From positions 1 through 64,000 of the forward strand of contig JABSOY010000018.1 of NCBI GenBank assembly GCA_013215385.1: DNA of 64,000 nt. The letters run 5' to 3'. Shown piece by piece: positions 54,376-62,303 of this stretch (position 1 is its first letter; each line of letters begins with the position of its first letter). Made by a program: the position numbers and the translations under genes. The notes under the pieces were generated by a model. It saw nothing but the letters and a program-made list of their open reading frames with translations. It was not told the DNA's origin and searched no databases. Source of the DNA: Colwellia sp. (GTDB taxonomy: Bacteria; Pseudomonadota; Gammaproteobacteria; Enterobacterales; Alteromonadaceae).

Positions 54376-55095
54376 CTAACGTTTACCCTCGTACCAGTTC
54401 TTATCAAGGTATTCTCGCTCGCCTCCATGCATAGCTCTTATCACTCGGCATGGGTTGCCGAATATACGGACAAAATGCCAGTCTCCAAATTCGTCAAATT
54501 TTCTACAGGACGTTGTAATTGATTCAACTGATATCATTGTGTGTCGCCTGCCACTCTTGCGACCATGCGATTTGAGTCTTCTAAGAAAGTCAACATCCTC
54601 CGCGATATGTCGCTTTTCGTCGAACCCTCCGATAGCATCAAAATCAGACTTTTTGAACCAATACATTCCAAAAGATAGTCCAAGGATAAAAGCAGGAACC
54701 AGCATAATTCCATATCCGACAGCTATTCCAGGTGATAATCTTTCGGGCTTAATTCGTATACCACCACCAAGCGCATTAGGTAGTTTCACATGTTTAGATA
54801 TTTCTGCTAAAACGCCTTTAGACATCCAGCTATCGGCATCAATGGTAATTACCCATTCAGTTTTTGCATGAGCAACCCCCGTATTTCTGATTTCCGACAG
54901 GTTCTTTGAGTCGTTACTAACAACTGTAGCTCCATGAGATTTTGCAACATATTCTGTCTTATCAGTACACCTGTTTAAAACAACTATAGTTTCTACTTGC
55001 AGGTCTTGTAGAGCTACCTGTTCATTTATTGATGCCAGACATCGACCAATGTACTTCTCTTCATTATGGGCTGGGATAACTATGCTAATTTTCAT
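54376..55095 (-). CDS. Family 2 glycosyltransferase in an integron cassette
   Basis: The 239-residue protein has a GT-A fold: KISIVIPAHNEEKYIGRCLA, TIVVLNRCTDKTE, and the metal-binding ITIDADSWM (DxD-like). GGFDEKRHIAEDVDFLRRL is the ED motif region. There is one hydrophobic segment at about 127-145. It transfers a sugar from a nucleotide donor to an unknown acceptor. AAGGTGAT precedes the ATG. The attC that follows at 54258 places it as a mobile cassette gene. Confidence 0.9.
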   Translation of the reverse strand: MKISIVIPAHNEEKYIGRCLASINEQVALQDLQVETIVVLNRCTDKTEYVAKSHGATVVSNDSKNLSEIRNTGVAHAKTEWVITIDADSWMSKGVLAEISKHVKLPNALGGGIRIKPERLSPGIAVGYGIMLVPAFILGLSFGMYWFKKSDFDAIGGFDEKRHIAEDVDFLRRLKSHGRKSGRRHTMISVESITTSCRKFDEFGDWHFVRIFGNPCRVIRAMHGGEREYLDKNWYEGKR

Positions 55096-55125
55096 TTATA
55101 TCACCTTAAGGAAAGTGTTTCTTAT

Positions 55126-55221
55126 GCATAATACCTACTTATGCGTAAAAATATAGCTGACTAAAATGTTGAACGGAGTGAAAACAGCCAGTTGTATTTT
55201 TTCCGTTTGAAGTTTTTATGT
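55126..55221 (-). repeat. Degenerate attC site
   Basis: On the minus strand it reads CACATAAAAACTTCAAACGG, then ACAACTGGCTG, TTTTAGTCAGCTATA and GTAGGTATTATGC. The order and stem pattern match the other attC sites. The R' core GTT has become ATT and the R'' AAC has become AAA, so it is probably inactive. The stop codon of the upstream gene lies in its left end. Confidence 0.65.
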
Positions 55222-55629
55222 GTTGATTAGCACAAAAGCACTTACAAAACATATTGACGAGATTAAAAAGCCGAAAAATGGAATTTTGAACCAGTAAATC
55301 TTTGCTAAAAACACATATGAAAAACCAATAATAGAAGGTAATACAGCAAACCAACTATTATTAGCAATAAATTGAATGTGTGAAAAAGCTAAAGGAATGT
55401 AAATTGCTGCAAAAAGTATTGCGCCTAAACTATGACTGGCATTGAAGCCAACAGTAGCATGCCAAACAGTTGTTTCTTTAGTTATGTTTGGCGTTGCACT
55501 TTTCATTGCGGTAGTCACATCAGGGTCACGCGCATTGAACTTATCTGTAAAGAATGTGTAAATGAGATGCACAAAACCTAGTAAGCCAAATATTGAAGCA
55601 CCTATAATGAATAATACTTGTGAAATCAC
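55216..55629 (-). CDS. Small four-helix membrane protein (LIC_13387-like) in a cassette
   Basis: The 137-residue protein has four transmembrane helices and a conserved loop (ARDPDVTTAMKSATPNITKE, WHATVGFNASHSLGAILFA). It looks like the LIC_13387 family, whose function is unknown. GTG 55629 is supported by AAAGGAGT at spacing 6. Its TAA stop lies in the degenerate attC. Confidence 0.75.
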   Translation of the reverse strand: MISQVLFIIGASIFGLLGFVHLIYTFFTDKFNARDPDVTTAMKSATPNITKETTVWHATVGFNASHSLGAILFAAIYIPLAFSHIQFIANNSWFAVLPSIIGFSYVFLAKIYWFKIPFFGFLISSICFVSAFVLINT

Positions 55630-55693
55630 GCCTAACTCCTTTAAAACACATAACAGCTATATGATGAAGACATTAAGAACCGCATACTAATTT

Positions 55694-56152
55694 TCATGTA
55701 TTGGAACCCATTATGTAGGACCATTGGTGAAACAAACCTATTATATGTACCAAGCCAAAGCCTAAACAAATGACTGAACTCCAAATTATAAATTTTGAGC
55801 CTAATGCTGTTATAAACGGTCTGTTATTATAAAAGAGTAATATGAATCCCACGATGCCACGTACTAAATATACTAATGTAATCAAAATCAACACTTCACC
55901 CATAGATGGCAGAGGCTCAATTAGCCCCGCACCAGAAAATGCAAACAATGAAAATAGAAAAAGAATTATTGCAATGAAAGACGTTACAAAAGCGGGATAT
56001 AAAGAACCTTGCTCGGCCATCTTTGCAAACCTCTCGCCAGCTCCAAATTTTCTATACCAGTCGCTTCCTTTTACAATAATGCCGACATGTAAAATAGCAG
56101 CACTAAAACTTAACGCTCCTCCAAGCAATAGAAATGTGTCTATGTTATTCAT
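55694..56152 (-). CDS. Four-helix membrane protein of unknown function
   Basis: The 152-residue protein has four transmembrane segments. ALSFSAAILHVGIIVKGSDW and YRKFGAGERFAKMAEQGSLY mark its N-terminus. AGAGGT lies before ATG 56152. A broken paralog lies at 51153-51363, also beside an attC, which suggests a family carried by cassettes. No clear complete attC is seen on either side; the stretch near 56170-56215 may be a worn one. Confidence 0.7.
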   Translation of the reverse strand: MNNIDTFLLLGGALSFSAAILHVGIIVKGSDWYRKFGAGERFAKMAEQGSLYPAFVTSFIAIILFLFSLFAFSGAGLIEPLPSMGEVLILITLVYLVRGIVGFILLFYNNRPFITALGSKFIIWSSVICLGFGLVHIIGLFHQWSYIMGSNT

Positions 56153-56308
56153 ATCAACCTCTTAGAAGAGATAACCCCAGCGCAACGTTAAAATAAGCTG
56201 ACGGATGTATTAATGTGGTAAAAATACCAAAACGAGCAACTATTCATTTATATCGTCAATAAAATTGACCCATTATTTACAGTGATGAATAATTTCAATG
56301 AAAGTCAT

Positions 56309-56788
56309 TCAAGTTAAATGTTTCGTCATTTTCCCAATAGAAACAGGAATAACCTTATCAACCGTAAATGTTCGAACATATCGTGCTGATGACCACATAT
56401 GTTTGTAACCCTTAAGTCTTTGAAATAGTTTTACTCTTTTACGAAAATGAGCCATTTCTTTTACTGTTATTTTTCTTCTTCTTCTTTCTTTTATCGTCAC
56501 TAATAACCTTGTTGCTGGCGGGGTTGCAAACCGCCCCAAAAACAATGACTTTAGCCAAAACAAAAGTGAAGTATTCACTGCCATAATACAGGCTTTATTA
56601 TCAACTTGATCACCAAAACTTTTTGTAAACATCTCAATAAAATAACCACTTTCTTCATTTTTTAAATATACGCTGCCAATGGGTGAAATATGCGGATACC
56701 CTTCTTTTGAAATTACAGAAAGAGAGCAATAAAAACTGTTTTTGATGAGGCTTTTAATTTGGTTGAAATCTTTCACAAAGTACTCCAT
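56309..56788 (-). CDS. FMN-binding split-barrel (pyridoxamine 5'-phosphate oxidase-like) protein
   Basis: The 159-residue protein has a split-barrel pattern: SLIKNSFYCSLSVISKEGYP, HISPIGSVYL, FTKSFGDQVDNKACIMAV and RLLVTIKE. A basic middle (KERRRRKITVKEMAHFRKRV) precedes ARYVRTFTVDKVIPVSIG. Such proteins bind FMN or F420-like cofactors and reduce or protect small molecules. It is divergent from a TetR regulator, with two palindromic operators between them. It is probably repressed by that regulator. Confidence 0.78.
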   Translation of the reverse strand: MEYFVKDFNQIKSLIKNSFYCSLSVISKEGYPHISPIGSVYLKNEESGYFIEMFTKSFGDQVDNKACIMAVNTSLLFWLKSLFLGRFATPPATRLLVTIKERRRRKITVKEMAHFRKRVKLFQRLKGYKHMWSSARYVRTFTVDKVIPVSIGKMTKHLT

Positions 56789-56794
56789 ATCAAA

Positions 56795-56812
56795 ACATAC
56801 CTTGTGGTATGT
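56795..56812. promoter_or_regulatory. Operator 1 of the TetR/split-barrel pair
   Basis: ACATACC and GGTATGT flank TTGT. A near-identical copy lies 32 bases downstream. Confidence 0.8.
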
Positions 56813-56826
56813 TTGGCGCTAAACTA

Positions 56827-56844
56827 ACATACCTTTAGGTATGT
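56827..56844. promoter_or_regulatory. Operator 2 of the TetR/split-barrel pair
   Basis: ACATACC and GGTATGT flank TTTA. The two centres are 32 bases apart, about three turns of DNA, so both could be bound on one face. Confidence 0.8.
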
Positions 56845-56871
56845 GGCAATTTTATCCGTGAAATATTATTT

Positions 56872-57402
56872 ATGACTGAAGTTACGAAAGAACAATTACT
56901 AAAAGCTGGACTAAAGATCTTAGACACAACGGGACGTAGTTCACTTAAAATCAGCAACCTTTGCTCAAGTTTAAAGCTAACAAAAGGCTCTTTTTATCAC
57001 TGGTTTAAGTCAAAAAAAGAATTTGATCTGAATTTACTGACCTATTGGAGAGAGTTATTTACCCGTCAATTTATTAAAGACGCAAATTTTGGTCAAAACT
57101 CAAAGGAAAAGTTAGTAAGACTTATTAAAATTTGTATTGAAAGTATAAAGGTAAATAGCCGCTTAGAAATAGAAATTAATATGTGGGCCAGACAAGATAC
57201 GGTAATTGGTGAATTTATCGAAGAGGTCTATAAAGAAAGATTTAACTATCTTTTAAATTTATTTGAAGATATTTATCAAAACAAAAAAGAAGCTAAACGA
57301 CATGCACTTATTCTTTCTTCTTTAGTTATTGGTGTTGACCTGTTTTATCAAAAACTTACCAAGCAGGAAATGGAATTGATCTTCAAGGAGTATCTTAGTT
57401 AA
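56872..57402 (+). CDS. TetR family transcriptional regulator
   Basis: The 176-residue protein has the TetR HTH at residues 5-50 (TKEQLLKAGLKILDTTGRSS, LKISNLCSSLKLTKGSFYHW, FKSKKEFDL). The C-terminal ligand domain is helical. It probably binds the two palindromes in the divergent intergenic region and controls itself and the split-barrel gene. The ribosome binding site is weak. Confidence 0.88.
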   Translation: MTEVTKEQLLKAGLKILDTTGRSSLKISNLCSSLKLTKGSFYHWFKSKKEFDLNLLTYWRELFTRQFIKDANFGQNSKEKLVRLIKICIESIKVNSRLEIEINMWARQDTVIGEFIEEVYKERFNYLLNLFEDIYQNKKEAKRHALILSSLVIGVDLFYQKLTKQEMELIFKEYLS

Positions 57403-57465
57403 GTGCTAATAACACCATAAATAAACAAATGATGAAACTAACAAAAGTTAAGTATAAGTAAACAA

Positions 57466-57828
57466 ATGGTGAGTTTTAAGTGGAAGAATTATCGCGTAAA
57501 GGAGCAAAATAGACACCGCACCATGACGCTGACACACGATGAGTTTATCCGGCGTTTCTTGTTGCATGTCTTACCGAGTGGCTTTCACCGTATTCGACAC
57601 TATGGTTTGACCTCTAATACGGGTCGTAAAAAGAACTTGGCTAAAGCACGCCAATTACTGAACGTTAACGTGCCTATCGTTGAAAATGATATAAAGGAAA
57701 TTGATGAGGAAAAAACTCATGAGCCTTTACCTACCTTTGTTTGTCCATGTTGTGGCGCAGGCATGGTAGTGACCGAAGTATTGCTTCATTTATATTTACC
57801 GCGAGCACCGCCTAAACGGCTAAATTAA
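57466..57828 (+). pseudogene. C-terminal fragment of an IS91 family transposase
   Basis: The 120 codons read VSFKWKNYRVKEQNRHRTMT, FIRRFLLHVLPSGFHRIRHY and GLTSNTGRKKNLAKARQLLN, a close match to the C-terminal part of transposase_32 (IS91/ISCR type). A CPCCGAGM zinc-like pair follows. The N-terminal catalytic tyrosines are absent, so it is not functional. Confidence 0.8.
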
Positions 57829-58131
57829 GTGTGACAGATGAGTAAGGCTAAATTATCAATAATGGAGATAAGGGATAGTTATGGTTTGTTTGCTCATTAT
57901 TGTCGAATGTTCACTACAATAAAGTGATGTCAGAGAAAAATATCATGATGAAAAACGCAGTAACGCTGTTACAGAGTAACGATAAAAATTCTCCACCATA
58001 TTTCACCCACGAAAACCCAAAGACAATTAAGCAATCCCCATAGCACCGAATTTGATCCCCTCGGTTTCCACTTTGTGGGCCTTTTAGACATCAGCCGCTG
58101 GTGATGAACTATTGATAGGTTTTGTTGTGTG

Positions 58132-58152
58132 GCTGATATCTAAAAACCTTAA
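58132..58152 (-). repeat. 21-bp inverted copy of a repeat segment
   Basis: It is the exact complement of 2070-2090 in module C. It sits just before a family E copy. Confidence 0.6.
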
Positions 58153-58160
58153 CACAGCGG

Positions 58161-58262
58161 TCCTAATTATTAGAGCAATAAACTCCATTTTCATGTCCGC
58201 TATCTTTAAGGATAACAGACATTAAATGAATTTTCCTAAGGCGTTATCGCCCAGTAGTGAGA
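58161..58262 (+). repeat. Dispersed hairpin repeat, family E
   Basis: It matches 53513-53616, with GTCCGCTATC and GATAACAGAC as an imperfect stem. The remainder of 57829-58793 has no gene that I can support. Confidence 0.65.
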
Positions 58263-58513
58263 TAAAAAGGTAATTAACGATTCAAACAAGACCCAACACT
58301 ATAAGTCAGCTTGAACGAAAAACATAATACACCATTTTAATTTAATATTACTTAACCACCATACTTATTAATACATCAAACAAAAGGTCTTTTCCGTGCC
58401 TTTACTTACATTAGCGAACTTAAAAAATGATGTCCGTTTTTAGCATTTTGTTAGGTTTAATTTTTTCTCACTAATGTAATTCTTTCTACTATTTTTAGTG
58501 AGCATTACTTTAA

Positions 58514-58548
58514 ATTTTCCATCCATAAATTTTCCATCCATAAATTTG
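58514..58548 (+). repeat. Short tandem repeat
   Basis: TTTTCCATCCATAAA occurs about two and a half times in a row. It is non-coding. Confidence 0.7.
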
Positions 58549-58793
58549 AATCCATAACCGCGCAAAAAAGAAGAACATTATCAATTACCATGGGACTACA
58601 AGTCCTCAACAACCTGAGTGAAAGCTCGTATTAATTATCATGATTTTCTTTGTCTGCATCGACATTTTCCATTTACACCTCAAAAGTGGATGATAAATTT
58701 ATAAAACTTACCGAATGATATGACTCCCTACTATGCATCGATTTAGCCAAACTTGTTTTCCTTGAGCCATTTATGTTATTACCTGCTATCAAC

Positions 58794-60269
58794 TCATTCT
58801 ATTCGAGCTAATAATTCATTAATCTTATCCACTATGATACTGCCACTGCCACCATAATTTGACATAACAGTAGAGATATAATCACGATCAAGAAATATAT
58901 CCAAATTGGAGCTGATACCGTAGAAAGCGCCGCCGTGACCGACAATACGATCTTCAGGTGAACCACTTACATTGAAACCATAACCATAGTTATATGAGTG
59001 TAACATTGGCTTAGCGGAATAAAGCTGCTCGGTTAACTCTTTCCCTAGAAGTTTATAATTCTTCAGTGCAACGGCAAATTTGTGCAAATCTTCAACTGTC
59101 GAAAAACCGCCGCCTGCGGGTCCCCCTTTAAGGACATGTAGATAAATATTGTTAACCCAACCTGTTTCATTATTGCGGTCAGGCTCATAGCCAATTGCCA
59201 AATTTGGAACTGGCTGATCCATTTCATAGCTATCCGAATTAAGCATACCTGCGGGCTTATATATGTGCTCTCGAATGTAATCGAAATAATTTTCGCCACT
59301 TACTTTTTCAATAACCACGCCCAACATAAACATACCGGTATTGCTATAGCGAACATCTGTGCCAGGTTCAAACTGTAATTCTTCACCTCGAATTAGTGAC
59401 TTATAATCGTCCAACTCACGAAAACTATTTTTCGACGCAGCCATATAAGTTTGGTTAAAATAACTTCCTAATCCAGAAGAATGAGTCAATAGATGTTGGA
59501 TCTCTATCTTATTATTGACATTATTGGCCAACCAACTTTGGTCTGTAAATTTACTTAACTTATCATTCAAAGAAAGCTTACCCGCCTCCACTAATTGCAT
59601 TATCCCTATTGATGTGAACATCTTGTTCATCGAACCCAGATTAAATTTTGTTTGTAGGTTGTTAGCTACATTAAACCGTTTGCTTGCCAATCCGAAGGCT
59701 CCCTTGTATAACACTTTGTCTCCCTTGGCGAGAAGGACACTGCCAGAAAACACATCTTTGTCAGCCATACGTTGAATGTAATCTGTTAATTCATCAACAG
59801 CTGCTGTTAAAGTTAACTTTTTTTTATTGGTTAAATTGCCAGGTTGTATTGCGGGCGTAAAATAGAGATTATTAATTTTGTGTGGCTTTTCAGATGAAAA
59901 ACCTAGAGTAAGGCCTGTCCAGGCTTCTATACGCTCAGCTTTTAGAATGAGAGTTATTTTTTGCTCAGTGGGCGATTTATCATAATTATGAACTGAGTAT
60001 AAGGATAACTCTCCATTTAGCGTACTAGCATTAAGCATATAAATAACGTGCGCCGCCATTGGATATCCATCCAAAAACTCAGGGGAGTAATTTTTTTCAA
60101 TAAAAGACGCCATTAGTTTAACGTCACCTGAGTTAACAACTTCAAGCAATGGTTTAACGTAATAGTTTGATATTTTATCCAATTCTCCGGGCGAATAGGG
60201 TGGTGTCTCGGCACAAGATACAACGGGCACTGAGGCAAAAAATAAGATGATAGTTAATAGTCGTTTCAC
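58794..60269 (-). CDS. Serine hydrolase (beta-lactamase class C/CubicO family), exported
   Basis: The protein has 491 residues from GTG 60269, which gives a clean signal peptide (KRLLTIILFFASVPVVSC) behind AGGA; the TTG at 60299 is an alternative start. It may be a lipoprotein through VVSC. A leading domain of about 160 residues precedes the hydrolase. SMNK (213-216) is the SxxK motif, YSN (308-310) the YxN motif, and GHGGAFYG the third motif. It probably hydrolyses an ester or peptide substrate. It lies between repeats and cassette remains. Confidence 0.87.
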   Translation of the reverse strand: MKRLLTIILFFASVPVVSCAETPPYSPGELDKISNYYVKPLLEVVNSGDVKLMASFIEKNYSPEFLDGYPMAAHVIYMLNASTLNGELSLYSVHNYDKSPTEQKITLILKAERIEAWTGLTLGFSSEKPHKINNLYFTPAIQPGNLTNKKKLTLTAAVDELTDYIQRMADKDVFSGSVLLAKGDKVLYKGAFGLASKRFNVANNLQTKFNLGSMNKMFTSIGIMQLVEAGKLSLNDKLSKFTDQSWLANNVNNKIEIQHLLTHSSGLGSYFNQTYMAASKNSFRELDDYKSLIRGEELQFEPGTDVRYSNTGMFMLGVVIEKVSGENYFDYIREHIYKPAGMLNSDSYEMDQPVPNLAIGYEPDRNNETGWVNNIYLHVLKGGPAGGGFSTVEDLHKFAVALKNYKLLGKELTEQLYSAKPMLHSYNYGYGFNVSGSPEDRIVGHGGAFYGISSNLDIFLDRDYISTVMSNYGGSGSIIVDKINELLARIE

Positions 60270-60441
60270 AAGGTAATATGTCCTATATTTTTTATTCAAA
60301 AGTGTTATATTTCAGTTATTTTACTTATTAGTTTAAGTGTCTATCAAATGACTTTATTAGCTAAAGAACAAAAATATATTTTTAGCTTTGATATGATTAG
60401 ATATCTCTATATTCCCATGAGAATATATCGGTTCAATCGTT

Positions 60442-60597
60442 TTAATGTCCTTTCTTGATAGCATTATCAATGCTAATTTCCTCTATCATCTTAATTCGCT
60501 CTTGGCTGGCAGCTTCAAAACAACATTCAACAGGAAATTATTCCTCATACTTCATCGCAAGCTTGATATACAAATCTGCTAATTCTGTATTATCCAA
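60442..60597 (-). pseudogene. Small cassette gene interrupted by one nonsense codon
   Basis: AAGGAG lies 7 bases before TTG 60597. The frame reads DNTELADLYIKLAMKYEE, then TAA, then in the same frame FPVECCFEAASQERIKMIEE, ISIDNAIKKGH and a stop at 60442. Reading through the TAA would give a 51-residue protein. It starts directly after an attC end (60615-60621), which is the standard place for a cassette gene. Function unknown. Confidence 0.5.
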
Positions 60598-60614
60598 TTT
60601 TTACTCCTTAATAT

Positions 60615-60660
60615 AGCTAACGACGCCTTAGCGGCTGAGCATTAGCACTCAGTTCTCTAT
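60615..60660 (-). repeat. Partial attC site
   Basis: On the minus strand it ends CAGCCGCTAAGGCGTCGTTA, with GC after it. This is the R'/L' half of an attC. The left half is not recognisable. Confidence 0.55.
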
Positions 60661-60806
60661 TGTTTAGCTCGGCCAATATTGCCCTTGCCCCCCGTCACCA
60701 AAATAGATTTTTCTTTGTCATGTGCCTAGCCTCTACTTATTTATAATTCCGAGTGTTCCAAACTCAATTCCTATGCTGATTTTTATTTATTGAATATTAT
60801 GAGCAA

Positions 60807-61091
60807 TCAAGTTCTGTGCATCGAATTTTTTATTTCCATCAAAAGGCCAACTAAACAAAGCAGGATAAGGGTCCAAAAGCCACTCATAGGGTTGGTCGTG
60901 CCGCCGATAATAGAACCGATAAAGCCTAACGTTAGTAGCTTACTGCCGACCAAATTTGGGTTAGTCCACATGTTAATTACCGTCATCATTAACGGCCAAA
61001 TAAATATAATAAACCAAAACGCTACCGCCCCCTGTAAATTATTCGGTCCTACTTGATCCCACCTGCCTGCTTTGATCAATTCCAGAAGCAA
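60807..61091 (-). CDS. Small membrane protein (uncertain start)
   Basis: The 94-codon frame has three predicted transmembrane segments (AVAFWFIIFIWPLMMTVINM, LLTLGFIGSIIGGTTNP, TLILLCLVGLLMEI). It opens at TTG 61091, without a ribosome binding site. Its start directly abuts the truncated attC of the hydrolase gene, so its N-terminus may have been altered by that junction. Confidence 0.5.
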   Translation of the reverse strand: MLLELIKAGRWDQVGPNNLQGAVAFWFIIFIWPLMMTVINMWTNPNLVGSKLLTLGFIGSIIGGTTNPMSGFWTLILLCLVGLLMEIKNSMHRT

Positions 61092-61095
61092 CAGA

Positions 61096-61106
61096 AGCTT
61101 GTTATG
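61096..61106 (-). repeat. Left end of a truncated attC
   Basis: GCATAACAAGC includes the stop codon of the alpha/beta hydrolase gene, as in normal cassettes. The rest of the site is missing. Confidence 0.5.
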
Positions 61107-61926
61107 CTTTGGCTAGTTGATAGCATATTTTAGGGGCCGCTGCGTATAGACACGTATAGTGCGACAAGCCTTGCATTGTCTCAAGGGTTGTCGGCCCTGA
61201 AATATTGTCTTTAAGATAATTTGCCATATAGATAGGAGACCAATTATCACTAGTACCATGCCAAATATGGGTATTAACGTTGCATTTGAGGACGGACTCT
61301 TTCCAAGGACTCACATATTGATTAATTTCTCTTATATACCCCTTCACATTAAGATTGAAACAATGTGTTAAAAGAGGAGTTGCGTAGCCTATAAATACTG
61401 AAGTTTTCGATAACTCTTTATCGTTACCTGCTGCGCTAGCAAATAACATTTTGAATAATACACTGGGAAGTAACTTGGCTAGTAAAGCTTGCCAATAAGA
61501 TAGCAGAGTAAATACAGTTGGATGCTTCATTGCCAACAAAAAGACCATCTTACCAGCCATGCCATCAAGAAAGTTTGTTGCATCAAGTGGTGCGGCGGCA
61601 GATATAAGGTGAATATTACGAATTTTTCCTTGTAAGTAAAGACTAGTTTCAATTGCCGCATGACACCCAATGGAGAAACCAATCAGATCAATTTTCTCAC
61701 CACTAGCTTTATCTATAATGACATCTGCAAGCTTTTGATAATAAGCCTGGTTCTTTAACGATGAGTTAATAGAAAAACGATCATAACAAACTATATTTAA
61801 ATCGTTTTCTTTAGCATATCTGTCAAATAATGCGCACTCTTCAGGAGCTCCTGGCGCACCGTGAAAATAAATAACAGTTTTACCTTCTGGATTCCCATAC
61901 TGAACTGATTTCAATTTACTCTCCAT
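61102..61926 (-). CDS. Alpha/beta hydrolase in an integron-type cassette
   Basis: The 274-residue protein has an oxyanion motif YFHGAPGAPEE, nucleophile elbow GFSIGCHA (Ser near residue 86), acid WHGTSDNWSPI and final His in GLSHYTCLYA. The triad is therefore complete. The substrate is unknown. Its ATG lies 3 bases after the R' end of a complete attC (61930-62030), and its stop lies in a truncated attC. It is a typical cassette gene. Confidence 0.88.
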   Translation of the reverse strand: MESKLKSVQYGNPEGKTVIYFHGAPGAPEECALFDRYAKENDLNIVCYDRFSINSSLKNQAYYQKLADVIIDKASGEKIDLIGFSIGCHAAIETSLYLQGKIRNIHLISAAAPLDATNFLDGMAGKMVFLLAMKHPTVFTLLSYWQALLAKLLPSVLFKMLFASAAGNDKELSKTSVFIGYATPLLTHCFNLNVKGYIREINQYVSPWKESVLKCNVNTHIWHGTSDNWSPIYMANYLKDNISGPTTLETMQGLSHYTCLYAAAPKICYQLAKA

Positions 61927-61929
61927 TAG

Positions 61930-62030
61930 GCATAACGCCGTTTTAAGCGGCTAATTAGAGTTGGCTAACATGTATGAGGCACGAACAACAGCCAACTGTA
62001 ATTTGTCCGACTTGAAAACCCTTGTTATAT
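61930..62030 (-). repeat. attC site, complete
   Basis: On the minus strand it begins ATATAACAAGGGTTTTCAAG and ends CCGCTTAAAACGGCGTTATG. The middle holds ACAGTTGGCTG and TTAGCCAACTCT. The length is 101 bp, the same as at 54258. Confidence 0.85.
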
Positions 62031-62256
62031 GCCTACGGCTTATCTGTTTTATTTTGTAGTACAAACAAATCCCGCTAGACTTTTTGAAATATATGTAAAC
62101 AGCCACTAATAAAAAAATTAGAATTAGTAGTAGTGAAAACTCAGTATCATTAAAAAAATAACCATTTGTGAATTGCACAAGAAGTGTCATTAAAGCAATA
62201 AATAAAAAACATCTTAGCTGTGAACTTGCCAGACTTTGCAGTGACACTAATACCAA
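61951..62256 (-). CDS. Small membrane protein whose reading frame runs into an attC
   Basis: The 101-codon frame has two transmembrane segments (CFLFIALMTLLVQFTNGYFF and SLLLILIFLLVAVYIYF). The last 25 codons are encoded by the attC site itself. The only early start is TTG 62256 without a ribosome binding site, so a later ATG (MTLLVQF) is possible. The function is unknown. Confidence 0.45.
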   Translation of the reverse strand: MVLVSLQSLASSQLRCFLFIALMTLLVQFTNGYFFNDTEFSLLLILIFLLVAVYIYFKKSSGICLYYKIKQISRRHITRVFKSDKLQLAVVRASYMLANSN

Positions 62257-62261
62257 ATAGA

Positions 62262-62295
62262 TAAGCCGTCATTTATTGAGGCTTATCTTTAATCT
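62262..62295 (-). terminator. Hairpin after the 62304 gene
   Basis: GATAAGCC and GGCTTATC enclose 12 bases on the minus strand; only a short T/A tract follows. Confidence 0.5.
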
Positions 62296-62303
62296 TTTCT
62301 CAT

